DNA of 64,000 bases, taken from NCBI GenBank assembly GCA_963662865.1, contig OY759969.1, positions 2,294,001 through 2,358,000 of the forward strand, read 5' to 3'. The translations under genes and the position numbers were made by a program. This DNA comes from JAJDYQ01 sp963662865 (GTDB lineage: Bacteria; Pseudomonadota; Gammaproteobacteria; JAJDYQ01). The notes beneath the pieces were generated by a model, which did not search any database, was not told where the DNA came from, and saw only the letters and a list, made by a program, of their open reading frames with translations. Of this stretch, positions 1 to 7,683 are shown piece after piece (the stretch's first letter is position 1; each line of letters opens with the position of its first letter).

Positions 1-660
1 CTCAAGGCTCATGGTTTTAGAGACATTACCATTTGTATTCAGCGCCCAGACCATGAAGTTCGTGAAGAGGTGCTTGATTGTCACTACGTTAAGGTTAGAG
101 CGGGTAACGAAGACGAAGCGCGGATGATGGTGGTGGAGCACGATGGAGCTAAAAGACCGTTGGCTGAACTCATTCTTGAAGCAGATATCATTGTAAATGG
201 AACCTTTCAAGAAACGGATAATCCTACTGACTTTGTGATCGAAGAGGAAAGTTCGTGCCTTAAACCTCACAGTCTTATTATTGATGTCAGTTGTGATCAG
301 GGAATGGGGTTCTTTTTTGCTAAACCAACCACATTTAAACAACCGATATTTAAATATAAAACGATAGATTACTATGCTGTGGATCATACACCGAGCTTCC
401 TTTGGGAAAGCGCAACTCGCTCAATTTCTGCCGCACTTATTGTATATTTATCAACGGTTCTATCGGGCCGTGATAGTTGGCAGAAAAATGAAACTATCAG
501 ATATGCTATAAATATTGATGGTGGTGTTATTAAAAAAACCTCAATTATTACGTTTCAAAATCGCGAATCGAATTACCCCCATAACCATATCAACCGACTT
601 GAAAATAAATCCAAGAAGCCTAACAAATCAATCCAGCCGACCGCCTTCGGCGGCGGCTGA
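1..660 (+). CDS. N5-(carboxyethyl)ornithine synthase-like dehydrogenase, C-terminal part
   Basis: The reading frame is already open at base 1, so only the C-terminal ~219 residues are visible. The stretch ADIIVNGTFQETDNP, then SLIIDVSCDQGMGF and YYAVDHTPSFLW, matches the alanine dehydrogenase/PNT-like family that includes N5-(carboxyethyl)ornithine synthase, an NADH-linked reductive condensation of pyruvate with an amino acid side chain. The nucleotide-binding and N-terminal parts lie outside the window. The last ~14 codons and the TGA stop lie inside an attC recombination site, which gives the tail KSIQPTAFGGG often seen in cassette-borne genes. It is therefore most likely an integron gene cassette. 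Substrate is not provable from this fragment. Confidence 0.7.
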   Translation, partial: LKAHGFRDITICIQRPDHEVREEVLDCHYVKVRAGNEDEARMMVVEHDGAKRPLAELILEADIIVNGTFQETDNPTDFVIEEESSCLKPHSLIIDVSCDQGMGFFFAKPTTFKQPIFKYKTIDYYAVDHTPSFLWESATRSISAALIVYLSTVLSGRDSWQKNETIRYAINIDGGVIKKTSIITFQNRESNYPHNHINRLENKSKKPNKSIQPTAFGGG

Positions 661-674
661 TTGAGGCGTTAGGC
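618..674 (+). mobile_element. integron attC recombination site (57 bp)
   Basis: The site opens with GCCTAAC (618-624, fits RYYYAAC) and closes with GTTAGGC (668-674, fits GTTRRRY), exact complements of each other. Between them lies a near-perfect hairpin whose outer arms are TCAATC and GATTGA, with inner arms AGCCG/CGGCT and CCGCC/GGCGG around a TTC loop. The left arm has an extra C after TCAATC and an extra A after AGCCG, i.e. unpaired extrahelical bases, as integrase-recognised folded attC sites have. It lies at the 3' end of the first gene in the expected orientation. No integrase gene or attI is in the window, so this may be part of a cassette array to the left or an isolated cassette. 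Confidence 0.85.
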
Positions 675-697
675 GCAAACCACAAACTAATGTTTTG

Positions 698-1783
698 TTA
701 GGATTTTTCATTTAACAGAAACTCCATACCTGCCAACTCATGTCCATTTACGATAATGCTAATCGAATGATTACCTGCATAATATTCTCTTGTTGAAATT
801 TTCTTGAACGAAAAAGATTTCTTAACAGTTTTGTTATTACTATCAACTTCTGACTCAGATATTTTGAATATTTTCCTTGATAAATTACCGCTTTTCTTAA
901 CAAAATCTATCGCATATTCAATTCTAAGCCTTCCGAGCTTTTGTTTTTGCGATTCAATTGTAAAAGAGAAATTCAGATTACCTTCCATTTCAACGGATTT
1001 TTGGGTTGTGAAATTTTTAATTTCAAGATGCTCTGGCTTTGAGAAGCCAAACAGATTCATTATCTCCGGCTGCCCTTGCTTTAGTAGCGTGCGACAAGCG
1101 TGCTTAATAATCCAGTCTGTTCGTTGATTGCTACCCAGCCAGCTCTTGGCTATCTCTATTACAATCTGTGGGTTATCTTTTGATATGTCATTCAGATTAT
1201 TGGCAACGCTCCTTCTTACATATTCACTATCATCATTTTTCAGTTTTTCCAATATCGGCAGGATTTGGGATGGATCTCGCTTAAATTCAGGAAGTGCCAT
1301 TGCCCAGGGTAAGCGAGGCCGACATCCTTCAGATGAAAGCCGACGTACATGGTGATTTTCTGATTCAGCCCATAATTCCATTTGTGCCATCATTTTCTTA
1401 TTATGTTTTTTAATGAATGGTCGAACCGCAGACTCAGAACTTGCATACGAGGTGAAGTGCTCCAAAGCATGAATGGACTCTTCATACTGATCTAAGCCAT
1501 ACAGCTCCACAAAACCCGGAAAAAACATATACTGAAATCCACTGAATTTTGATGACAATTTCATTAGTATTTGAATAGCATCAGAATAATCCATTGGTAA
1601 ATATTGGTGCAATGATTCTGAAATATGTTTCATCCGCTCCTTTAGTTCTTTTTCTTTCCATTCATTATCAAATATATGAGAAGAAAACCCATCTTCATCA
1701 AAATTCTCATGCAGGCTTGACACTTGTTCGCACAAGGATTTTACAAGTTCAACGTTGTATAAGTTTTTTAATGGTTCCGGCAT
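698..1783 (-). CDS. HEAT-like DNA alkylation repair protein (AlkC/AlkD family)
   Basis: A 361-residue protein made mostly of paired helices. The central part, with EGCRPRLPWAMALPEFKRDP and then YVRRSVANNLNDISKDNP, is characteristic of the AlkC/AlkD DNA glycosylases, which excise N3- and N7-alkylated purines using stacked HEAT-like repeats. Residues from about 265 onward look beta-rich and Ig-like, as in AlkC variants with a C-terminal Ig-type domain. It is transcribed leftward, opposite to the preceding cassette gene, and lies between the attC at 618-674 and a degraded attC-like palindrome at 1797-1878, so it may be a reversed cassette. The sequence is more AT-rich than the core genes to its right. 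Family assignment is good; the exact substrate is unknown. Confidence 0.75.
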   Translation of the reverse strand: MPEPLKNLYNVELVKSLCEQVSSLHENFDEDGFSSHIFDNEWKEKELKERMKHISESLHQYLPMDYSDAIQILMKLSSKFSGFQYMFFPGFVELYGLDQYEESIHALEHFTSYASSESAVRPFIKKHNKKMMAQMELWAESENHHVRRLSSEGCRPRLPWAMALPEFKRDPSQILPILEKLKNDDSEYVRRSVANNLNDISKDNPQIVIEIAKSWLGSNQRTDWIIKHACRTLLKQGQPEIMNLFGFSKPEHLEIKNFTTQKSVEMEGNLNFSFTIESQKQKLGRLRIEYAIDFVKKSGNLSRKIFKISESEVDSNNKTVKKSFSFKKISTREYYAGNHSISIIVNGHELAGMEFLLNEKS

Positions 1784-1796
1784 GGTTGGTTTTGAA

Positions 1797-1878
1797 TCCT
1801 AACATTGCCAATGAGCGGCTTATTTTTCAGTGGCAAGCGCAGCACAGCTACTGAAAAATAAGTCCGATTCAATTGGGC
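1797..1878 (+). other. degenerate attC-like palindrome
   Basis: TCCTAAC (1797-1803) and ATTGGGC (1872-1878) sit at the ends like weakened attC cores. Inside, the arms CTTATTTTTCAGT (from 1819) and ACTGAAAAATAAG (to 1862) pair perfectly around a ~19-nt loop. The outer arms GCCAATGAGCGG and TCCGATTCAATTGGGC pair with several bulges. Neither core fits the consensus exactly, so this may be a decayed attC closing the AlkC-like cassette, or simply a strong stem-loop between the two leftward genes. Confidence 0.4.
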
Positions 1879-1926
1879 TTGTCAAGCTTTTTTCATAATA
1901 TGGTATCGGATTCAGGCAAGAAAATG

Positions 1927-2646
1927 CTATTTTGCATCCGCGCTTTCGGCCAGTTTGATCTTCCGGAAGCGAGCGACTACCTTGCCCCCGGCATTGTCGG
2001 AGTCGGCCATCAGACCGATTCCGTCGATGATCGGGTCGGTTGCAAAAATCTCGCGCCACCACGCGGCGACATTGATCGCCTGACGATGCCATATACCGTT
2101 TTCTGCATCGGCATTGGCGAATGCGCGTATCTGTACCCGGTGCAGAAAGTTGTTATAGCGTTTATACGGGCTGGGCCATAGTGCGCCAACGGCTTTTTCG
2201 CGCGCACGCACCAGATTAAGCGTCCTTGAGCTTAATTTACCGCCGGCCGACAGGTAAATGCGAAAGGCGAAGTCATCGCCATCCCTGCTATCTTCGGGCG
2301 GCCCATTGGTCGGGGACTCATCGACACGCCAATCAAAGATCAAAAAGGGAGTTGCGCTCAGGTCGAGCGGCGTCTCGAACTTCAGGTAAAAAAACGACGC
2401 GCCCCCCATGGCAGTCGCTTGCAGTGCATGCCTGCCTTGATCGGGGACGATTTCGTATCGGGTTGGTGCCGGGACCTTGTCGGGGTCAAAAATCGCATAA
2501 CCCCACTTCCCGCGTGCGATCTCGTCGAGCGATTGTGGGCGATCTATCGGCAGATTGGCGATGATTTGCGAATCCAACAGCACTCGCTCGGCAGCACCGA
2601 GCGGCAACGACAGCAGTGTAAGAACGAGTGCAATAGAGCTTTTCAT
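1927..2646 (-). CDS. secreted DUF3047 family protein
   Basis: A 239-residue protein starting at the ATG at 2646, which begins a clear signal peptide (MKSSIALVLTLLSLPLGAA, likely cleavage after the alanines). The upstream extension of the frame has no such feature, so the internal start was chosen. The mature part has the aromatic and acidic pattern of DUF3047, including LIFDWRVDESP, DGDDFAFRIYL and GIGLMADSDNAGG, an all-beta, sugar-binding-like fold of unknown function found in periplasmic or exported proteins of proteobacteria. It is divergent from cbbQ, with ~92 bp between the two starts that must hold both promoters. Function unknown. Confidence 0.75.
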   Translation of the reverse strand: MKSSIALVLTLLSLPLGAAERVLLDSQIIANLPIDRPQSLDEIARGKWGYAIFDPDKVPAPTRYEIVPDQGRHALQATAMGGASFFYLKFETPLDLSATPFLIFDWRVDESPTNGPPEDSRDGDDFAFRIYLSAGGKLSSRTLNLVRAREKAVGALWPSPYKRYNNFLHRVQIRAFANADAENGIWHRQAINVAAWWREIFATDPIIDGIGLMADSDNAGGKVVARFRKIKLAESADAK

Positions 2647-2738
2647 CTCTGCATTATAGCTCTTGTCGGCCACGCATATATTGAAGCATGGCTTTATTAC
2701 CGCTAACGTGTGTCTGAAATATAGCGAGGTCAATTATT

Positions 2739-3551
2739 ATGCAGGCACAAGAAATTAATCTGGAAGAATATTTTATCCAGGACGAGCCGTATTATGAGCC
2801 GGTTGGTAATGAAATCGTTGTTTTTGAGGCTGCCTACAACAATGGTTTGCCGATTTTATTAAAAGGACCGACCGGCTGCGGTAAAACCCGTTTCATGGAA
2901 CACATGGCCTGGAAGCTGGAACGTCCGCTGATTACCGTTTCCTGCCATGATGACCTGACAGCCTCCGATCTTGTCGGGCGATTTCTGGTAAAGGATGGTG
3001 AGACGGTTTGGGTGGATGGGCCACTGGCGCGTGCGGTGCGTGCCGGGGCGGTCTGTTATCTGGATGAGGTGGTGGAGGCCCGCAAAGACACGACCGTGGT
3101 CATTCATCCGCTTGCCGATGATCGCCGGGTGCTGCCGATGGAGAAGATCGGCCACCTGCTGGAAGCGGGGCCGGAGTTTTGTCTGGCCATGTCATATAAT
3201 CCCGGTTATCAGAGTGTCCTGAAGGACTTGAAGCAGTCAACGCGCCAGCGATTTATCGCTCTCGAATTTGACTATCCCGATGCGAATCTTGAAACCCGCA
3301 TCGTCGAGAAAGAGGCGGATCTGGATGCGCAAATGGCGGGCTTGCTGGTCAGATTTGCCGGTATGACGCGCAATCTGAAAGGTAACGGGCTGGATGAAGG
3401 CGCCAGCACGCGCCTGTTGGTACATGCGGGCAAGCTGATGGCGGCCGGCGTGGACCCGGTATCAGCCTGTCAGAGCGCGATAGCCCAGGCGCTTACGGAT
3501 GATCCGGAAATGCTGGCGGCAGTCAACGAGCTGTCCGCATCGTTATTCTGA
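2739..3551 (+). CDS. cbbQ: CbbQ/NirQ/NorQ-type MoxR AAA+ ATPase
   Basis: A 270-residue AAA+ ATPase. It has a Walker A GPTGCGKT (residues 43-50), a Walker B region ending YLDEVVEA (around residue 110), a sensor stretch AMSYNPGYQSV and a STRQRF arginine-finger region. Length and the N-terminal EPYYEPVGNEI are those of the CbbQ/NirQ/NorQ group of MoxR ATPases. With the VWA protein CbbO they form a complex that removes inhibitory sugar phosphates from RuBisCO, or in denitrifiers the NorQ-NorD pair matures nitric oxide reductase. No RuBisCO or NO reductase gene is adjacent. The expected VWA partner lies about 49 kb away at 52579-54696, also without its enzyme. The choice between CbbQ and NorQ is uncertain. 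Confidence 0.88.
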   Translation: MQAQEINLEEYFIQDEPYYEPVGNEIVVFEAAYNNGLPILLKGPTGCGKTRFMEHMAWKLERPLITVSCHDDLTASDLVGRFLVKDGETVWVDGPLARAVRAGAVCYLDEVVEARKDTTVVIHPLADDRRVLPMEKIGHLLEAGPEFCLAMSYNPGYQSVLKDLKQSTRQRFIALEFDYPDANLETRIVEKEADLDAQMAGLLVRFAGMTRNLKGNGLDEGASTRLLVHAGKLMAAGVDPVSACQSAIAQALTDDPEMLAAVNELSASLF

Positions 3552-3639
3552 TCCTGCCGTTACGGAAGCGAATCCGCTGATTTGCCCGGATGATCGCCTT
3601 TAAGTCATTTTCCCGGTATCCTTCGCACCTTGTTGCTCC

Positions 3640-4248
3640 ATGGATACTATGACCATGCCTGATAGAGTCGCCAGCGTAAAACGCGACACGCTGGAAACAC
3701 AAATCGAAGCCTCCCTGAACCTGGACGGAATCGGTGAATCCGAATTTGAGACCGGCATACCTTTTCTTGACCACATGATGGACCAGATTGCCCGTCATGG
3801 CATGATTGATCTGTCTGTGAAAGCCAATGGTGATACCGGGATTGATGATCACCACACAGTTGAAGATATTGGCATTACCATCGGCATGGCGTTGAAAAAG
3901 GCCCTGGGAGACAAGCAGGGCATCCGTCGCTATGGCCATGCCTATGTCCCTCTGGATGAAGCCTTATCACGAGTGGTGATGGATTTTTCCGGACGGCCCG
4001 GCATGGTATTCTGCGCTGAATTCACGCGCGCCCGTATTGGGGATTTCGATGTGGATCTGTTCCATGAATTTTTTCAGGGATTGGTCAATCATGCCCTGAT
4101 TACGTTGCACATTGATTGCATCCGCGGCCAGAACAGCCACCATATTGCCGAAACGATTTTCAAGGCATTCGGGCGTGCCCTGCGTATGGCCATCGAACCG
4201 GACCCGCGTATGGCCGGGGTGATTCCCTCAACCAAAGGCACGCTTTAG
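3640..4248 (+). CDS. hisB: imidazoleglycerol-phosphate dehydratase HisB
   Basis: Monofunctional HisB of ~200 residues, catalysing dehydration of imidazole glycerol phosphate to imidazole acetol phosphate in histidine synthesis. The duplicated metal-binding motifs are intact: FLDHMMDQIARHG and DDHHTVED in the first half, and LFHEFFQGLVNHA and GQNSHHIAE in the second. These histidines and glutamates hold the two Mn ions. It lacks the phosphatase half found in enteric HisB. The start is ambiguous: ATG at 3640 or at 3655 (MPDRVASVKR), neither with a strong ribosome binding site. It heads a tight run hisB-hisH-hisA-hisF-hisE. Confidence 0.95.
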   Translation: MDTMTMPDRVASVKRDTLETQIEASLNLDGIGESEFETGIPFLDHMMDQIARHGMIDLSVKANGDTGIDDHHTVEDIGITIGMALKKALGDKQGIRRYGHAYVPLDEALSRVVMDFSGRPGMVFCAEFTRARIGDFDVDLFHEFFQGLVNHALITLHIDCIRGQNSHHIAETIFKAFGRALRMAIEPDPRMAGVIPSTKGTL

Positions 4249-4272
4249 TTTCCTGCTTGCAGCTTCATTCTG

Positions 4273-4905
4273 ATGAAAGTGGCAATCATTGATTACGGCA
4301 TGGGCAATTTGCGCTCGGTGTCCAAGGCGGTACAGCATGTTGCCAACGGCGCCGATGTGCAGGTCACGGACAGCCATGCGCAAATAAAGGCCGCGGACCG
4401 CGTTGTCTTCCCCGGTCAGGGTGCGGCACGCGACTGTATGGCGGCAATCGGCGATCACCAACTCAATCAGGCGATATTGGACGCCGCAAACAACAAGCCT
4501 TTTCTGGGTATCTGCATGGGTCTTGAGGTGTTGATGCGGCATAGCCGGGAGAACGATGGTACCGATCTGCTCAATCTGCTGCCGGGTGAAGCAGTACGCT
4601 TCCCCCGTGATCTGAATCTGCGCGGCAAAAAACTCAAGGTCCCGCATATCGGATGGAACAAAGTTTCGCAAACCATGCAACACCCTCTGTGGAACGATAT
4701 CGAAGACGGTTCACGCTTTTATTATGTCCACAGTTATTACGTAAAGCTCGAAGACATGTCCATACAGAGCGGAGAAACCGGCTATGGTATTCCTTTTACC
4801 TGCGCTATCGCACGGGACAATCTGTTTGCCGTACAGTTTCACCCTGAAAAAAGTGCGCGCGCCGGACTCCGATTATTGCAAAACTTTATTGAGTGGGACA
4901 TTTAG
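4273..4905 (+). CDS. hisH: imidazole glycerol phosphate synthase, glutaminase subunit HisH
   Basis: A 210-residue class I glutamine amidotransferase. It releases ammonia from glutamine for HisF. The nucleophile is Cys81 in FLGICMGLEVL, and the His-Glu pair is in VQFHPEKS near residue 190. The oxyanion region has VFPGQGAA. It begins 24 bp after hisB and ends directly against the hisA start codon (TAG immediately followed by ATG), so it is probably translationally coupled to hisA. Length is normal for the family. Confidence 0.96.
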   Translation: MKVAIIDYGMGNLRSVSKAVQHVANGADVQVTDSHAQIKAADRVVFPGQGAARDCMAAIGDHQLNQAILDAANNKPFLGICMGLEVLMRHSRENDGTDLLNLLPGEAVRFPRDLNLRGKKLKVPHIGWNKVSQTMQHPLWNDIEDGSRFYYVHSYYVKLEDMSIQSGETGYGIPFTCAIARDNLFAVQFHPEKSARAGLRLLQNFIEWDI

Positions 4906-5688
4906 ATGCTGCTGATTCCCGCTATTGATCTGAAGGACGGCAAGTGTGTTCGCCTGCGTCAGGGGCGTATGGATGATGAGACCATATTTGCCGATGACCC
5001 GGTTGCGATGGCGGGCAAATGGGTGGATGCGGGCTGCAACCGCCTGCATCTGATTGACCTCAATGGCGCCTTTGAGGGTAAGCCGGTCAATGCCGATGTG
5101 ATTAATCGAATCTGCGATGCCTACCCCGATATTCCGATTCAGGTGGGTGGCGGCATTCGCACGGAAGACACCGTTGCTGCTTATTTGGATGCCGGGGCGC
5201 AGTTTGTCATTATCGGCACGCAGGCGATCAAGGCGCCGCGCTTTATCGCCGATCTGTGTAACAAGTTCCACGACCATATTATTATCGGTCTTGACGCCAA
5301 AAACGGGCGGGTCGCGGTGGAGGGTTGGGCGGAGATCACCGGCGAGCAAGCCATTGATGTTGCCAGGAAATTCGAGGACGCAGGCATCAGCGCCATTATT
5401 TATACCGATATTGCCCGTGATGGCATGATGGAAGGCGTCAATGTTGAGGCGGTAAAGGCGCTGGCTGAAGCCGTCTCCATCCCTGTTATTGCATCGGGTG
5501 GCGTATCCCGGTACGCGGATATCCGCGCACTACAGGCTGTATCAGACAGCGGCATCATAGGAGCCGTTATTGGCCGCGCAATATATGAAGGAACCATTGA
5601 TCTGGTAACAGCGCAGGAAATCATCAACCAACCGCAGAAAGCTATTGATCCGGCGACAGAGCAAGAAGCTATCATGCCATCACCATGA
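4906..5688 (+). CDS. hisA: ProFAR isomerase HisA
   Basis: A (beta-alpha)8-barrel enzyme isomerising ProFAR to PRFAR. The N-terminal catalytic Asp8 is in IPAIDLKDGKCVRL and the second Asp is in IYTDIARDGMMEG. Phosphate-binding loops are QVGGGIRT and ASGGVS. At 260 residues it carries a C-terminal tail of about 15 residues beyond the usual ~245 (ending with PATEQEAIMPSP), with no recognisable function. Its ATG abuts the hisH stop. Confidence 0.96.
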   Translation: MLLIPAIDLKDGKCVRLRQGRMDDETIFADDPVAMAGKWVDAGCNRLHLIDLNGAFEGKPVNADVINRICDAYPDIPIQVGGGIRTEDTVAAYLDAGAQFVIIGTQAIKAPRFIADLCNKFHDHIIIGLDAKNGRVAVEGWAEITGEQAIDVARKFEDAGISAIIYTDIARDGMMEGVNVEAVKALAEAVSIPVIASGGVSRYADIRALQAVSDSGIIGAVIGRAIYEGTIDLVTAQEIINQPQKAIDPATEQEAIMPSP

Positions 5689-5703
5689 ATCGGAAGGCAG
5701 AAT

Positions 5704-6492
5704 ATGTCTGCGGCGGTTTCCATGCTGGCTAAACGCATTATCCCCTGCCTGGATATTGACGCCGGTCGTGTCGTCAAGGGCGTCCGGTTTGTTGATATAC
5801 GTGATGCGGGTGACCCGGTTGAAGCCGCGCGCCGCTACGACGAGCAGGGCGCGGATGAAATTACCTTTCTTGATATCACGGCCACATCCGATGCCCGCGA
5901 TACTATGGCGCGTGTTGTCGAGGAAGTTGCCGCGCAGGTCTTTATCCCGCTCACGGTCGGCGGAGGTATCCGCACGGTTGATGATATTCGGCGCCTGCTC
6001 AATGCGGGCGCCGACAAGGTAGGTATCAATTCCGCTGCTGTGAAACGGCCCGAATTCGTCAAAGAAGCCGCCGACAGGGTCGGTTCGCAATGTATCGTAT
6101 TATCTATCGACGCCAGGCGCGTAAACACCGATGATAAAACGCCACGTTGGGAAATTTTTACCCATGGCGGCCGTCAGGGTACAGGGATTGATGCCGTGGA
6201 ATGGGCCATTCGTATGACAGAGTACGGCGCCGGTGAAATCCTGCTGACCAGCATGGACCGTGATGGCACCCGTGATGGCTTTGATCTGGAGCTAACGCGC
6301 ACCGTCTGCGACGCGGTTGATGTCCCTGTTATCGCCTCCGGAGGCGTCGGCAGCCTGGACCACCTCGTGGCCGGAGTGACTGAAGGCGGGGCCGACGCAG
6401 TGCTGGCCGCCAGTATTTTCCATTTCAGCGACTACACCGTGCGACAGGCAAAGGAGTATATGGCCGGTAAGGGCATAGAAGTCAGGTTATAA
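5704..6492 (+). CDS. hisF: imidazole glycerol phosphate synthase, cyclase subunit HisF
   Basis: Cyclase/lyase partner of HisH. It uses ammonia to convert PRFAR to imidazole glycerol phosphate and AICAR. The catalytic aspartates are in RIIPCLDIDAGRVVKG and TSMDRDGTRDG, and TVGGGIRTVDD forms a phosphate loop. A GGAAGG ribosome binding site seven bases before the ATG at 5704 supports that start, although many homologues begin at the internal MLAKRIIPCLD (5722). It follows hisA by 15 bp. Confidence 0.96.
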   Translation: MSAAVSMLAKRIIPCLDIDAGRVVKGVRFVDIRDAGDPVEAARRYDEQGADEITFLDITATSDARDTMARVVEEVAAQVFIPLTVGGGIRTVDDIRRLLNAGADKVGINSAAVKRPEFVKEAADRVGSQCIVLSIDARRVNTDDKTPRWEIFTHGGRQGTGIDAVEWAIRMTEYGAGEILLTSMDRDGTRDGFDLELTRTVCDAVDVPVIASGGVGSLDHLVAGVTEGGADAVLAASIFHFSDYTVRQAKEYMAGKGIEVRL

Positions 6493-6494
6493 AA

Positions 6495-6812
6495 ATGGAC
6501 GATACTCTGCAAAAACTCGCCGGAATTTTGCAATCGCGCAAGGCCGAAGACCCGGAGAAATCCTATGTCGCCGGCCTTTATGTAAAAGGTATGGATAAAA
6601 TCCTGCAGAAGGTTGGTGAAGAGGCCACTGAGCTTATTATTGCCGCGAAAGATAACGACAGAGACCAGATTATCCACGAAACCGCTGACCTGTGGTTTCA
6701 TACCCTGGTCATGCTGGTTCAGGCCGGCCTCGGTCCAGACGATGTTCTAAAGGAGCTGGAACATCGTTTGGGCACTTCAGGGCATGACGAAAAAGCCTCA
6801 AGAAATCAATAG
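6495..6812 (+). CDS. hisE: phosphoribosyl-ATP pyrophosphatase HisE
   Basis: A 105-residue all-alpha MazG-like enzyme that hydrolyses PR-ATP to PR-AMP, the second step of histidine synthesis. The metal-binding EEATELIIAAKDND and the HETADLWFHTLVML helix are intact. It starts two bases after the hisF stop. In many related gammaproteobacteria hisI (PR-AMP cyclohydrolase) sits between hisF and hisE. Here it is absent, so it must be encoded elsewhere. Confidence 0.95.
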   Translation: MDDTLQKLAGILQSRKAEDPEKSYVAGLYVKGMDKILQKVGEEATELIIAAKDNDRDQIIHETADLWFHTLVMLVQAGLGPDDVLKELEHRLGTSGHDEKASRNQ

Positions 6813-6907
6813 CCTGCGCTGGCCTTGCCCCGAATCCCTTATCCGGCATCGCCTCCGGCGTTTGCCTGAAATGGAGCGACACGAAAACCGGCTATTTCCC
6901 GCGTATT

Positions 6908-7531
6908 TCACCGCAATTCCTGAAGCAACTCCTCAATCATGGGGGCATGCCGCTTACGCTGGCGAGCAAACTGCAGGCGCTGAGCCCTGAAAATTACAGT
7001 CAGTTCCTGCAACGCCGTATCAAAATCGTCATTAATGATCAGGTAATCATACTCGTCAAAATGTGATGACTCGCTGACGGCATCCCGCATACGACGATTG
7101 ATGGTATCCTTGCTATCCTGACCTCGATCGGTCAGTCGCCGTCTGAGCACATCGCGCGAAGGTGGCAGTATGAATATACTGATCGTATGCTTGATTTGTC
7201 GGCGCACCTGCCGGGCCCCCTGCCAGTCGATTTCAAGGATGATATCCAGACCTTCGGCAAGTTGCTGCTGAATACGACTGTTTGATGTCCCATAAAAATT
7301 ATCAAATACCTCCGCATACTCAAGGAAATCTCCTCCGTCAATCATTTCCCTGAAGACGGCATGGTCAACAAAATGGTAGCTCACTCCATCTTTCTCGCCC
7401 GGACGCATGGTTCGTGTGGTGTGTGAAACTGACACGGCAATCTGTTTATCTACTGCAACCAGCTTATTCACCAGACTGGTTTTACCCGCACCGGAGGGCG
7501 CTGAAACAACATATAAATTTCCGTCTGCCAT
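6908..7531 (-). CDS. gmk: guanylate kinase
   Basis: Phosphorylates GMP and dGMP with ATP. It has the P-loop SAPSGAGKTSL near the N-terminus, the GMP-binding SHTTRTMRPGEKDG and SYHFVD, and the LID-like arginine-rich stretch RRLTDRGQD. The start is the ATG at 7531: AGAGGTG precedes it at good spacing, and the GTG two codons upstream is part of that ribosome binding site. At 207 residues it is of normal length. It is convergent with hisE across ~95 bp in which no clear terminator was seen. Confidence 0.97.
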   Translation of the reverse strand: MADGNLYVVSAPSGAGKTSLVNKLVAVDKQIAVSVSHTTRTMRPGEKDGVSYHFVDHAVFREMIDGGDFLEYAEVFDNFYGTSNSRIQQQLAEGLDIILEIDWQGARQVRRQIKHTISIFILPPSRDVLRRRLTDRGQDSKDTINRRMRDAVSESSHFDEYDYLIINDDFDTALQELTVIFRAQRLQFARQRKRHAPMIEELLQELR

Positions 7532-7683
7532 ATTCACCTCTTTTCCCGGCCCGGAAGTTTAACAGATTGATTCACCCGGCACCGACTTAGGCGGTCGTTC
7601 CTGGTTTACCCCATAGAGGCTTGTTGTCGCCACCGGCTGAGAGTATCTTTGCGGTAGTTGGGATACAGTAACGTGGACGAAAA

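Noticed and set aside
6813..6907. Gap after hisE searched for a hisI remnant
   Set aside because: No frame shows hisI motifs; the gap is only ~95 bp.
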